From positions 1 through 13,760 of the forward strand of contig CAZSIT010000043.1 in assembly GCA_964607165.1 (NCBI GenBank): a stretch of DNA of 13,760 nucleotides, given 5' to 3'. A program made the translations under genes and the position numbers. The notes below the pieces were generated by a model. The model did not search any database. It was not told the origin of the DNA and was given only the letters and a program-made list of their open reading frames with translations. Positions 1 to 6,330 of the stretch are shown piece by piece (position 1 is the first letter of the stretch; each line of letters opens with the position of its first letter). This DNA is from DSPP01 sp964607165 (GTDB lineage: Bacteria; Zixibacteria; MSB-5A5; DSPP01).

Positions 1-1
1 A

Positions 2-1234
2 TGGCTGAAAAAAGAGGGCGACCCGGTCAAAAAAGATGAGCCGGTGGTGGAGATAATGACCGACAAAATCAACGCCGAAATCCCGGCGCACAAGTCGGGC
101 GTTTTGGGAAAAATTTTGGTTGGGGAAGGGACGATTGTTCCTATCGGCGCGGAAATCGGGGTTTTGCTGGATTCGGCCAGCGAACCGATTCCTGAAAAAT
201 ATTTGAAGGGGAACGGCGGCGGAGTTTCGGCCACGCTTTCGGGATCTCCGGTAGTAGCGACACCCTCGGCTTCTTCTGCTTTGGCTACCGCTCCAGCCAT
301 TGAGGAAGATGATTTAAAAGGAGTGCGCACCTCTCCGGCCGTGCGGAGATTAGCAAGAGAATATGGTATTGATTTGACCCAAATAAAAGGGACGGGCGGA
401 GGAGGGAGAATCACCAAGGAAGATGTGGAAACATTTGTCGCTTCCGGCAAAAAAGCTCCAGTTGCCGCGGCGCCTTCTGCTCCGGCAGCGAAACAACCGA
501 TTCCAGCTTCGCCGACTGCGCGGCCTTCCGGCCCAAGGGAAGAGGTTATGCCTTATGCCGGCGTGCGCAAGGTAATCGGCGACCATATGGTCAAGTCCAA
601 ACAAACGGCAATGCACTATACCACTTTCGACGAATGCGATTTTACTTCTCTGGTCGAATTGCGTCAAAGGCATAAATCCCAGCTTCAGGAAAAATACGGC
701 GTCCATTTGACCTATCTCCCTTTCATTATCAAAGCGTGCAGCTTTGCCCTGAAGGAATTCCCGGTCGTCAATGCGTCCATTATGGGGGATAAAATCGTCT
801 ATAAAAAATACTATAACATCGGCGTGGCGGTCGGGCGCGATTCAGGACTAATCGTTCCGGTCATAAAAGACGCTGACACGAAAAACGTGCTCCAGCTGGC
901 GGCCGAGATTGCCGAATTGTCCAAAAAAGCGCATTCCGACAAGTTGACGCTAAATGACATTCAAGGCGGAACGTTCACCGTGACCAACGCCGGAATGTTC
1001 GGAGCTTTGGCCTCCACACCGATTATCAACCATCCCGAAGTGGCGATTTTGGGCGTGCATATGATTCAAAAGCGCCCGGTGGTAAAGAACGACCAGATTG
1101 TCGTCCGGGATATGATGACTTTTTCGCTCTCCTTGGACCACCGGCTGGTGGATGGCCACGTGGGCGTACAATTTTTGCGCCGGCTCATCAACTATCTGGA
1201 AAATCCTTGGGAATGGATGATGACTAATGTTTAA
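2..1234 (+). CDS. 2-oxoacid dehydrogenase E2 (dihydrolipoamide acyltransferase), 5'-truncated
   Basis: This is the acyltransferase core of a pyruvate, 2-oxoglutarate or branched-chain dehydrogenase complex; it moves the acyl group from its lipoyl arm to CoA in the cytoplasm. The frame is already open at base 2, so the N-terminus lies off the window and 410 residues are visible. Domains in order: the lipoyl domain remnant with the lipoyl-lysine motif MTDKI (Lys codon 65-67); an Ala/Pro-rich linker; the peripheral subunit-binding domain (VRTSPAVRRLAREYG to GRITKEDV); a second Ala/Pro linker; and the catalytic domain ending with DHRLVDG, where the active-site His codon is 1139-1141. All expected pieces are present. 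The substrate cannot be decided without the E1 genes, which are not in view, so no symbol is given. lipB follows on the same strand, which fits because LipB loads the octanoyl precursor of lipoate onto such domains. Confidence 0.95.
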   Translation, partial: WLKKEGDPVKKDEPVVEIMTDKINAEIPAHKSGVLGKILVGEGTIVPIGAEIGVLLDSASEPIPEKYLKGNGGGVSATLSGSPVVATPSASSALATAPAIEEDDLKGVRTSPAVRRLAREYGIDLTQIKGTGGGGRITKEDVETFVASGKKAPVAAAPSAPAAKQPIPASPTARPSGPREEVMPYAGVRKVIGDHMVKSKQTAMHYTTFDECDFTSLVELRQRHKSQLQEKYGVHLTYLPFIIKACSFALKEFPVVNASIMGDKIVYKKYYNIGVAVGRDSGLIVPVIKDADTKNVLQLAAEIAELSKKAHSDKLTLNDIQGGTFTVTNAGMFGALASTPIINHPEVAILGVHMIQKRPVVKNDQIVVRDMMTFSLSLDHRLVDGHVGVQFLRRLINYLENPWEWMMTNV

Positions 1235-1263
1235 GAGTTGGAGAAACCGTTGCGTAACGATGT

Positions 1264-1350
1264 TGTCATTCTGAACGAAGTGAAGAATCTGGGAGTGGGG
1301 AGGGGAGCACCCGGCCCCACCCAGATGCTTCGCTTGCGCTCAGCATGACA
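1264..1350. repeat. Imperfect inverted repeat element between the E2 gene and lipB
   Basis: The left arm starts TGTCATTCTGAACGAAG and the right arm ends CGCTCAGCATGACA. The two arms are complementary over about 36 bases with several mismatches and enclose a short G/C-rich centre. It fills most of the gap between the E2 stop and lipB and stops 13 bases before the lipB ATG, so it forms most of the lipB leader if the genes are co-transcribed. Similar TGTCATTCTGA...TCAGAATGACA repeats are known scattered through several bacterial genomes. It resembles a small non-autonomous element; no transposase is visible. Confidence 0.75.
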
Positions 1351-1363
1351 GGGCAAGCTTTTC

Positions 1364-2137
1364 ATGTCCAAAGAACTTACCGTCATCAATTGGGGACAAT
1401 TGGCCTACGCCCCCGCTTTAGTCCGGCAGGAAGAGGCCGTTCGTCAACGGGTCGAAGGGAAAATCGGCGACACCCTCTTTTTGGTTGAGCATCCACCGGT
1501 AATTACCTTTGGCCGGGGGGGGAAAAGCGAACATCTACTTGCTTCTAAAGAAGAGTTAGCGCGTCGGGGGGTCGAAGTATTTAACATTACCCGCGGCGGA
1601 GATATTACTTTTCACGGCCCGGGGCAACTGGTGGCGTATTTGATTGCCGATTTAACTCAAAGAGAGCGCGATTTGCACCGGTTTTTGCGCGAATTGGAAG
1701 AAGCGGTCATCGATTTTCTGGCTAAATATCATTTAAAAAGCAAACGAATTTCCGGAAAGACCGGAGTGTGGGTCGGCGGCAAAAAAATCTGCGCGATGGG
1801 GGTGGCGGTGCGGAATTGGATTACTTTTCACGGCCTGGCGTTAAATATTTCCACTTCGCCGGACTGGTTTTCGCTTATTGTTCCGTGCGGGCTTTCTGAT
1901 CCGGTTACCAATCTTGAAATTGAATTGAAAGAAAAGATAGATTTCGAGAAGGCCAAGGAAAGGCTGGCGGATTCGATAGCGACCGTTTTTGGCTATGACT
2001 TGATTAAAAGGGCGAATAGCCATTCGCCCCTACGAACCTCTCCTTTTATCCCTCTCATACAAGGGGTGGGACAGGGGAACCAGGGTTCGACAAAGCTCGC
2101 CCCAAGCGGGGAGCTGCCCCTGCATTTTGGTGAATAA
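1364..2137 (+). CDS. lipB: Octanoyl-[acyl carrier protein]:protein octanoyltransferase LipB, with repeat-derived C-terminal tail
   Basis: LipB transfers the octanoyl group from ACP to the lipoyl lysine of E2 or GcvH proteins, the first step of lipoate synthesis. Family marks are the RGGDITFHGPGQLVAY block, the GKKICAMG motif with the conserved lysine (Lys141), and VPCGL with the acyl-thioester cysteine (Cys175). The ATG at 1364 is the natural start for the family, although no strong Shine-Dalgarno sequence precedes it. Bacterial LipB is usually 210-230 residues; this one has 257. The family domain ends near FGYDLIKR (about residue 215). The last 42 residues are read through palindromic repeat DNA that starts at 2010 and continues through an unrelated-looking stretch. 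The tail is low in secondary-structure signals and is probably an accidental extension. The E2 gene upstream supplies a likely substrate. Confidence 0.95.
   Translation: MSKELTVINWGQLAYAPALVRQEEAVRQRVEGKIGDTLFLVEHPPVITFGRGGKSEHLLASKEELARRGVEVFNITRGGDITFHGPGQLVAYLIADLTQRERDLHRFLRELEEAVIDFLAKYHLKSKRISGKTGVWVGGKKICAMGVAVRNWITFHGLALNISTSPDWFSLIVPCGLSDPVTNLEIELKEKIDFEKAKERLADSIATVFGYDLIKRANSHSPLRTSPFIPLIQGVGQGNQGSTKLAPSGELPLHFGE
2010..2034. repeat. Hairpin repeat (GGGCG/CTACG family) inside the 3' end of lipB
   Basis: Arms GGGCGAAT and ATTCGCCC, loop AGCC, followed by the CTACG end shared with other copies in the window. It is read in the lipB frame and begins the non-family C-terminal tail. Confidence 0.85.
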
Positions 2138-2138
2138 T

Positions 2139-2163
2139 GGGCACGGCATGCCGTGCCCCTACG
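2139..2163. repeat. Palindromic repeat (GGGC/CTACG family) just after lipB
   Basis: A perfect 20-bp palindrome with half-site GGGCACGGCA, ending in CCCCTACG. It starts two bases after the lipB stop codon. No T-tract follows, so it is not an obvious intrinsic terminator, but the hairpin could protect the lipB mRNA end. Confidence 0.85.
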
Positions 2164-2176
2164 TTGTTATTCCCGA

Positions 2177-2205
2177 TTGATTTCCCCCTTTAATTCCGGT
2201 ATGTT
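2177..2205 (+). promoter_or_regulatory. Candidate sigma-70-type promoter of rarA
   Basis: TTGATT (2177-2182), a 17-base spacer and TATGTT (2200-2205) lie just upstream of rarA. Transcription would begin near 2212. An AGGG sequence six bases before the ATG could serve as the ribosome binding site. Seen by eye only. Confidence 0.35.
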
Positions 2206-2223
2206 TTATCTGCAGGGCTTGCT

Positions 2224-3579
2224 ATGACCGACCTTTTTGAAAAGCCGAGAGAAAAGCACAAAGTTTCTGAATTCGCTCCCTTGGCGGACCGAATCCGGCC
2301 GCAGAATTTGGATGAATTCGTCGGCCAGAAGCATCTTTTGTCTCCCGGCCAGCCGCTCTACGAAGCCATTATCCACGACAAAATGTCCTCCGCCATCTTT
2401 TGGGGCCCGCCGGGGAGCGGAAAGACCACGCTGGCTTATTTGATTGCCCAGAACAGCAAGGCGGAGTTTTTGCGTTTTTCGGCGGTGACTTCCGGCATCA
2501 AAGAAATAAAGGATGTAATCGGCGACGTGGAAAAACGGCAGGTGATGTATGGGCAGAAGACGATTTTGTTTATCGATGAAATTCACCGCTTCAACAAAGC
2601 CCAGCAGGATGCGTTTTTGCCCTACGTTGAAAAAGGGGTAATCATTCTCTTGGGCGCCACGACCGAAAATCCAAGCTTCGAGGTCATTTCCGCTCTGCTT
2701 TCCCGCTGCCGGGTTTTTGTTTTGAAAGAACTTATCTCCGACGACATCAAGGCCATTGCAAAACGAGCCCTTGCCGATAAGGAGCGCGGTTTAGGCAAGA
2801 ATAATCTGAAAGCCAGCGAGGAAGCGCTGGAGCGGGTGGCGATTTTTTCGGACGGAGATGCACGCCTAGCGCTTTCACTTTTGGAATTTTGTTTGAACAT
2901 CATCGGAAAAGATGGCGAAATAACGCCGGAGGTCGTGGAAAAGGCGGCGCAGAAAAAGACTTTGCGCTACGATAAGGCGGGGGAAGAACATTACAACCTG
3001 ATTTCGGCTTTGCACAAATCAGTGCGCGATTCCGATCCGGATGCGGCTTTATACTGGCTGGCGCGGATGTTGGCTTCGGGCGAAGACCCCCTTTATTTGG
3101 CGCGGCGGCTGGTGCGGATGGCCTCCGAAGATATCGGCAACGCCGACCCGCAGGCGCTTTTGATCTGTCTGGCGGCCAAAGATGCCTATCATTTTCTGGG
3201 GACGCCGGAAGGAGAATTGGCTTTGGCGCAGGCCTGCGTTTACTTGGCAACAGCGCCAAAATCGAATGCCGTTTACGCTGCTTTCGGCAAAGTGGCTGAA
3301 GACGTGGAAAAGACCAAAGCCGAGCCGGTGCCTTTGCATATACGTAACGCCCCGACGCCCTTGATGAAATCCCTCGGCTACGGAGCGGGATACAAATATG
3401 CGCACAATTACGAAGAACATTTTGTGGTGCAGGACCATTTGCCGGATTCGCTCAAGGGTAAAAAGTATTACACGCCGACTGATTTTGGATTTGAAAAAGA
3501 AATAAAGAATCGAATAGCGCACTGGGAGGAATTGAAGAAAAAGGCGCTGGAGGATAGTAAAAAGAAGAAAAAAATGTAG
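2224..3579 (+). CDS. rarA: Replication-associated recombination protein RarA (MgsA), AAA+ ATPase
   Basis: RarA is a clamp-loader-like AAA+ ATPase that acts at stalled replication forks. The 451 residues match the family length. In order: an N-terminal stretch with LADRIRPQNLDEFVGQ, typical of the clamp-loader/RuvB clan; Walker A GPPGSGKTT (residues 61-69); Walker B LFIDEIHRFNK with Asp118-Glu119; a sensor-1 segment GATTENPSFEV; the SRCRVF arginine-finger segment; and the C-terminal tetramerisation region with DPLYLARRLVRMASEDIG and the late NAPTPLMKSLGYGAGYKYAH block typical of RarA. The end is a lysine run. The TAG stop is the first codon of a palindromic element that fills the following intergenic space, so the original C-terminus may have been slightly altered. 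It appears to be transcribed alone from its own promoter. Confidence 0.95.
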   Translation: MTDLFEKPREKHKVSEFAPLADRIRPQNLDEFVGQKHLLSPGQPLYEAIIHDKMSSAIFWGPPGSGKTTLAYLIAQNSKAEFLRFSAVTSGIKEIKDVIGDVEKRQVMYGQKTILFIDEIHRFNKAQQDAFLPYVEKGVIILLGATTENPSFEVISALLSRCRVFVLKELISDDIKAIAKRALADKERGLGKNNLKASEEALERVAIFSDGDARLALSLLEFCLNIIGKDGEITPEVVEKAAQKKTLRYDKAGEEHYNLISALHKSVRDSDPDAALYWLARMLASGEDPLYLARRLVRMASEDIGNADPQALLICLAAKDAYHFLGTPEGELALAQACVYLATAPKSNAVYAAFGKVAEDVEKTKAEPVPLHIRNAPTPLMKSLGYGAGYKYAHNYEEHFVVQDHLPDSLKGKKYYTPTDFGFEKEIKNRIAHWEELKKKALEDSKKKKKM

Positions 3580-3653
3580 GGGCGGGCCCTTGCTTGCCCT
3601 GAGCGTAGCCGAATGGGTGCCTGCCCTGGGGCGAATACAAGATTCGCCCCTAC
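3576..3653. repeat. Composite repeat element filling the rarA/next-gene interval
   Basis: The interval begins GTAGGGGCG and ends CGCCCCTAC, so it is bounded by inverted termini of the CTACG family. Inside lie a segment like the common CCCTGAGCGTAGCCGAA repeat and a hairpin (3628-3650). The TAG at 3577-3579 ends rarA and the TAG read from 3652-3650 on the other strand ends the convergent gene: both stops are the terminal TAG of the element. Confidence 0.85.
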
Positions 3654-3660
3654 GTTTTTT
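3628..3660 (+). terminator. Candidate intrinsic terminator of rarA within the repeat
   Basis: A perfect 9-bp stem, GGGGCGAAT with ATTCGCCCC and loop ACAAG, is followed after TACG by six T residues (3655-3660). The four-base gap before the T-tract makes it weaker than a textbook case. Confidence 0.4.
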
Positions 3661-4129
3661 GCAACATTATTTTCAAAAAAGGTTCACGTTCGCCTTTTGG
3701 GTCTAAAACAAAGTTTTCGATGAACAGATGTTCGGGGGAAAGGAAATTCCAGACCTCCACGGTTTGCCCCCCCGATTTACCCGACGGGTCTTTTTGTAAA
3801 AATTCCAATTTGTCGCCCGTCAGTTTTCCCTGTCCGTGGACGTTGGTTTGGGAATAGGTTAACGACCAAATCTCTTTTTCCAGTTTCAAGTCGACCAGGG
3901 TTTCCAGATTGGAGCCGGAATCAAAAAAAGAAATCATTTTGCCGGAGATTTGTAGGGGCGAGGCATGCCTCGCCCCTACATCCGACGATAAAGTAAGTTC
4001 CACCCGATAATTTTGCGTTCCGGCAGGAGTGTAGATTTTTCCCGGGCCGGACCAGGTGCCGGGTAGGCTGGAAACGATTTCTTGGGCGGAAAGTCTTTTG
4101 TCTGACCGGCCCCAAGAAAAAAGAGCCAT
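3650..4129 (-). CDS. Unrecognised small protein with an in-frame palindromic insertion
   Basis: The product has 159 residues with no signal peptide and no membrane segment. I do not recognise the family. The sequence alternates hydrophobic and polar residues (YRVELTLSS, ISGKMISFFD, LETLVDLKLEKEIWSLTYS, VEVWNFLS), suggesting a mostly beta, lipocalin-like or barrel-like fold; that is inference. Residues VGARHASPLQ are encoded by a perfect 30-bp palindromic repeat (3951-3980) whose length keeps the frame. The TAG stop also comes from a repeat end. The gene lies five bases downstream of the DUF1801-like gene, so the two probably form one transcription unit and translation may be coupled. The ribosome binding site is weak. 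The two small proteins may act together, but nothing in the sequence shows how. Confidence 0.7.
   Translation of the reverse strand: MALFSWGRSDKRLSAQEIVSSLPGTWSGPGKIYTPAGTQNYRVELTLSSDVGARHASPLQISGKMISFFDSGSNLETLVDLKLEKEIWSLTYSQTNVHGQGKLTGDKLEFLQKDPSGKSGGQTVEVWNFLSPEHLFIENFVLDPKGEREPFLKIMLQKT
3951..3980. repeat. Perfect 30-bp palindromic repeat inside a coding sequence
   Basis: Half-site TGTAGGGGCGAGGCA followed by its exact reverse complement. It belongs to the CTACG-ended family and adds ten codons without breaking the frame of the gene on the minus strand. Confidence 0.95.
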
Positions 4130-4134
4130 TTAAA

Positions 4135-4479
4135 TCAGGAATCCTTAGACCAGGCCTTTTTAGCCATGTCGGTCACGTAGCTGTCAATCTGCTCGAGCTT
4201 GGAAATTCGGAAGTAGCGGTTGTATTTGCCGTCGCCCTGCAGCCTTTTTTTCGGGTCGGCCATCCCGCCGCCGACGTGAAAACCCAAATTGACCGCTTCC
4301 TTATAGGGCCAGATGTAGGCAAAAAGCTCTTTGCGCTTGTAATCAATGGTAGCTCGGCCGACGGTTTCAACAATGTTCGCATCGATTTTGGCTAATTCTT
4401 CCCTTAGACGCTGGACAATTTCGACTATGGCTTTGTCCCAGCCGACCAGCACCAACTTTGGATCGCCTATAGTTTGCAT
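4135..4479 (-). CDS. DUF1801/YdhG-like small protein
   Basis: A cytoplasmic protein of 114 residues. The pattern of a central KELFAYIWPYKEAVNLGFHVG segment split by a GGGMADPKKRLQGDGKYNRY loop, followed by a helix (ISKLEQIDSYVTDMAKKAW), resembles the DUF1801/YdhG-like fold, which is related to frataxin-like proteins of unclear function. I recognise the pattern, not a specific family member, so the call is moderate. The ATG at 4479 is preceded by GGAG at suitable distance and by an extended -10 candidate. It is the first gene of a two-gene unit with the unrecognised gene ending at 3650. Confidence 0.7.
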   Translation of the reverse strand: MQTIGDPKLVLVGWDKAIVEIVQRLREELAKIDANIVETVGRATIDYKRKELFAYIWPYKEAVNLGFHVGGGMADPKKRLQGDGKYNRYFRISKLEQIDSYVTDMAKKAWSKDS

Positions 4480-4486
4480 ATATACT
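4458..4486 (+). promoter_or_regulatory. Candidate + strand promoter for a small RNA or leader
   Basis: TTGGAT (4458-4463), a 17-base spacer and TATACT (4481-4486). The start would be near 4493. It overlaps the start region of the divergent DUF1801-like gene. Confidence 0.35.
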
Positions 4487-4497
4487 CCATTCGATTC

Positions 4498-4506
4498 AAT
4501 ATACCA
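4498..4506 (-). promoter_or_regulatory. Extended -10 promoter candidate of the DUF1801-like gene
   Basis: Read on the minus strand, TGGTATATT is an extended -10 (TGN plus TATATT). No good -35 box is seen, as is usual for extended -10 promoters. Transcription would start about a dozen bases before the ATG. Confidence 0.4.
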
Positions 4507-4553
4507 GATATCTTTCCCGAAGCTATTTGTTTATCTGGAAAGAGTACGGTTCA

Positions 4554-4580
4554 GCCGACGAGGGCGTCCGGCGTTTTTTT
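4554..4580 (+). terminator. Strong intrinsic terminator on the + strand
   Basis: GCCGACG (4554-4560) pairs with CGTCCGGC (4565-4572) with one bulge and a four-base loop, followed by G and seven T residues. No + strand gene lies directly upstream: the nearest one, rarA, ends almost 1 kb before. Confidence 0.7.
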
Positions 4581-4676
4581 GAACTGCGGGGCGCCGCCCG
4601 TGCCAAAGCCCCGCCCCATCGGGTTTCGAGCGAGAAAAGAGGCAGATTAAATCCCGAGGGGATTTGGTCGAACGCC

Positions 4677-4705
4677 TTGACTTAAACACCTTTTAGTTTT
4701 ACATT
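4677..4705 (+). promoter_or_regulatory. Sigma-70-type promoter candidate of the dockerin-repeat gene
   Basis: TTGACT (4677-4682), a 17-base spacer and TACATT (4700-4705). The start would fall near 4712, leaving a short leader containing GAGG. Confidence 0.5.
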
Positions 4706-4727
4706 AATAGAGAGGTTTGATCAACCC

Positions 4728-5738
4728 ATGAACATTGTAGGTTTTTTGATTCGGTTTTTGACCCATTTCGGGAAAGGGCGGATAGCTTTGATTTTTTTAC
4801 TGCTCCTTTTTTCTGATTCTCATGCCCAATGTTTAAAAGGGGATTTGAACGGGGATGGTGTTCTTACTTCCGCCGATGTGGTTCAGCTTATTAATTGTGT
4901 GTTTTTGGGAACCGGAAATTGTGATAATATTTTTGTTGACGCCACTTGTGATTCAACTTTAAATGCGAGCGATGTTGTAATTTCATTGAACGCTGTTTTT
5001 TTGGGCCTGCCGATCACTTGTGGGACATTTGACTATCCCGCCGTGACGAAGGCGGATGATTCAACTGTACCAGAATCTTTGCGGAACGAATATTGGGAAG
5101 ATGCCGCTTGGCTTGCATTGCAAAAGGCAGAAACGATCGGCGGAAAACCCGGAGAAGAAATCGAGTTTCCATCCGGTCTTGTTCAAACGCTTTATAATGC
5201 TTTAATCCATATCTATAACGCCTCCGAGTTTCCAGCCACAGATTCAGTGGTTAACATCTATAAGATCCATACCTATAATTGGTTTTATACGAGTAATTTT
5301 GGCATTTTTGCAATAGGTGTGGATACTACCATACCATGGGTAAAAAAGTGGCAACAGGGTCAAACTTTGACAGGAAATCCGAGAATAGACCATTTGTTCA
5401 ATTGTTTTGACCTGTCGCTCGGATACTTTGATGACTCTCGAGCTGAGGCAATTCTTGTAGAAACCAGGCCAGTAAACGTTTCTGCACTACCAGAGCGATT
5501 TGAGGGAATTGAAGGGGTTCGTTATGCTGATATGGGAAGTCACAATATTGGTGAAGGGTATGATATAGCTGCGGAAACTGGAAATAATTACTGGCAGCTT
5601 GATTATAGTGCTGCCTGTGGTGATTGTTGGGTTGGATGCGCGCTACGACACTTCTGGAGATTTAAAGTATATTCGGATGGCCAGGTAGAGTTTATAGGAG
5701 GTTGGGGACCTCCAGTACCGAATCCGTGTAATTGGTAA
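4728..5738 (+). CDS. Secreted protein with N-terminal dockerin-type repeat pair and unrecognised C-terminal domain
   Basis: The 336-residue product begins with a signal peptide: basic residues, the hydrophobic core IALIFLLLLF, and probable cleavage after Ala33 (SHA-Q). Two dockerin type I-like calcium loops follow directly. Loop 1 spans Asp39-Asp50 (GDLNGDG, then SAD); loop 2 spans Asp71-Asp82 (DATCDS to NASD) and is degenerate at position 3. Both are followed by the same VxxxNxVFLG helix pattern. In cellulosomes dockerins bind cohesins; in many other bacteria they are orphan calcium-binding modules, so a cohesin partner is not implied. The remaining 235 or so residues are soluble, rich in aromatic residues, and contain paired cysteines near the end (CGDCWVGC). 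I do not recognise that domain. The gene looks more A/T-rich than its neighbours, a possible sign of transfer. It has its own promoter candidate and no partner gene on the same strand. Confidence 0.85.
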   Translation: MNIVGFLIRFLTHFGKGRIALIFLLLLFSDSHAQCLKGDLNGDGVLTSADVVQLINCVFLGTGNCDNIFVDATCDSTLNASDVVISLNAVFLGLPITCGTFDYPAVTKADDSTVPESLRNEYWEDAAWLALQKAETIGGKPGEEIEFPSGLVQTLYNALIHIYNASEFPATDSVVNIYKIHTYNWFYTSNFGIFAIGVDTTIPWVKKWQQGQTLTGNPRIDHLFNCFDLSLGYFDDSRAEAILVETRPVNVSALPERFEGIEGVRYADMGSHNIGEGYDIAAETGNNYWQLDYSAACGDCWVGCALRHFWRFKVYSDGQVEFIGGWGPPVPNPCNW

Positions 5739-5774
5739 CGTTGCACCACCTAATTCAATTTTGAGATTCGGATT

Positions 5775-6293
5775 TCACCTCTGCCCCGGCCAGTTTTTGT
5801 AGATGTTCTGGACGTTGGTGTCCGGCAGCGGTTTACCCAAAAGCCGGCGGATGTAGCGAATCTGGAAGGCGTGGCTGCGCTCGTGAATCGGCAAAACCAA
5901 AAGCAGATAGCTCCAAGTAGAAGGCGCAAAGCCGGGAATTTCGACTTTGGCCTCATAATCGGCAATTTCCACTTTTTCCAGCCAGTCCAAATAGCGCCGG
6001 TGAGAGGAATCCAGATACTCTAGAAGTTGTTTTGAGGAGGGATACGGCTTTTCGGCTGGGTGGTTCAAATGCGAATGGCCGAAGGGAAAAACCGGCCCGC
6101 CTATGGCGGGCTTTAACATCCCCCACAAAAACCAATCGGTCACTTCCGATAGATGCCACAAAATCCAGGCGATGGAATTTGCCTCTGCCTTTTCTTTGGG
6201 TCGAAAGTGAAAATCTTCTTCCGTCAGCCCGTCAACGGCGGTAAGGGTGTAGGCGCGGTAGCGTTTGGATAAATCGAGGGCGAGGGACTTCAT
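5775..6293 (-). CDS. DinB-like (DinB/YfiT superfamily) metal-binding protein
   Basis: The 172 residues fit the four-helix DinB/YfiT fold, a large family of metal-dependent proteins, some of which are thiol transferases and many uncharacterised. Seen: an N-terminal helix ending in VDGLTEEDFHFRPKE; the first metal-ligand segment SIAWILWHLSEVTDWFL; and the C-terminal pair of histidines in LPIHERSHAFQIRYIRRLLG. These three histidines are the usual metal ligands. The C-terminus (WPGQ) is also typical. It is cytoplasmic, with no signal peptide. No Shine-Dalgarno sequence precedes the ATG, and a TATAAT lies only nine bases upstream, so the message may be almost leaderless. It follows the protease gene on the same strand but is separated from it by a repeat that looks like a terminator, so it is probably a separate unit. 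The substrate cannot be told from the sequence. Confidence 0.9.
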   Translation of the reverse strand: MKSLALDLSKRYRAYTLTAVDGLTEEDFHFRPKEKAEANSIAWILWHLSEVTDWFLWGMLKPAIGGPVFPFGHSHLNHPAEKPYPSSKQLLEYLDSSHRRYLDWLEKVEIADYEAKVEIPGFAPSTWSYLLLVLPIHERSHAFQIRYIRRLLGKPLPDTNVQNIYKNWPGQR

Positions 6294-6301
6294 ACACGCA
6301 A

Positions 6302-6330
6302 ATTATAACGGTAGCCTCGACTTTAGTCGA
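6302..6330 (-). promoter_or_regulatory. Candidate promoter of the DinB-like gene, -35 inside a repeat
   Basis: On the minus strand TCGACT (6330-6325), a 17-base spacer and a perfect TATAAT (6307-6302). The -35 box is one arm of a hairpin in the GGTAGCC repeat. Transcription would begin within a few bases of the ATG at 6293. Confidence 0.45.

Larger units (their letters stand above)
4493..4580 (+). ncRNA. Candidate small RNA or attenuated leader upstream of the dockerin gene
   Basis: The predicted transcript of about 88 bases runs from the promoter candidate to a strong intrinsic terminator. Two helices compete: CCAGATA (4504-4510) with TATCTGG (4532-4538), and TCTTTCC (4511-4517) with GGAAAGA (4537-4543); they share the GG at 4537-4538 and cannot both form fully. 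No coding frame of interest is visible. A further perfect stem (GCGGGGC 4586-4592 with GCCCCGC 4608-4614) follows the terminator. It could be a free small RNA or a premature-termination leader for the gene at 4728, which also has a closer promoter. No known riboswitch class was recognised. Confidence 0.4.

Noticed and set aside
3049..3522. 157-codon frame antisense to rarA
   Set aside because: It lies entirely within the well-supported rarA gene; its composition reflects the complementary strand.
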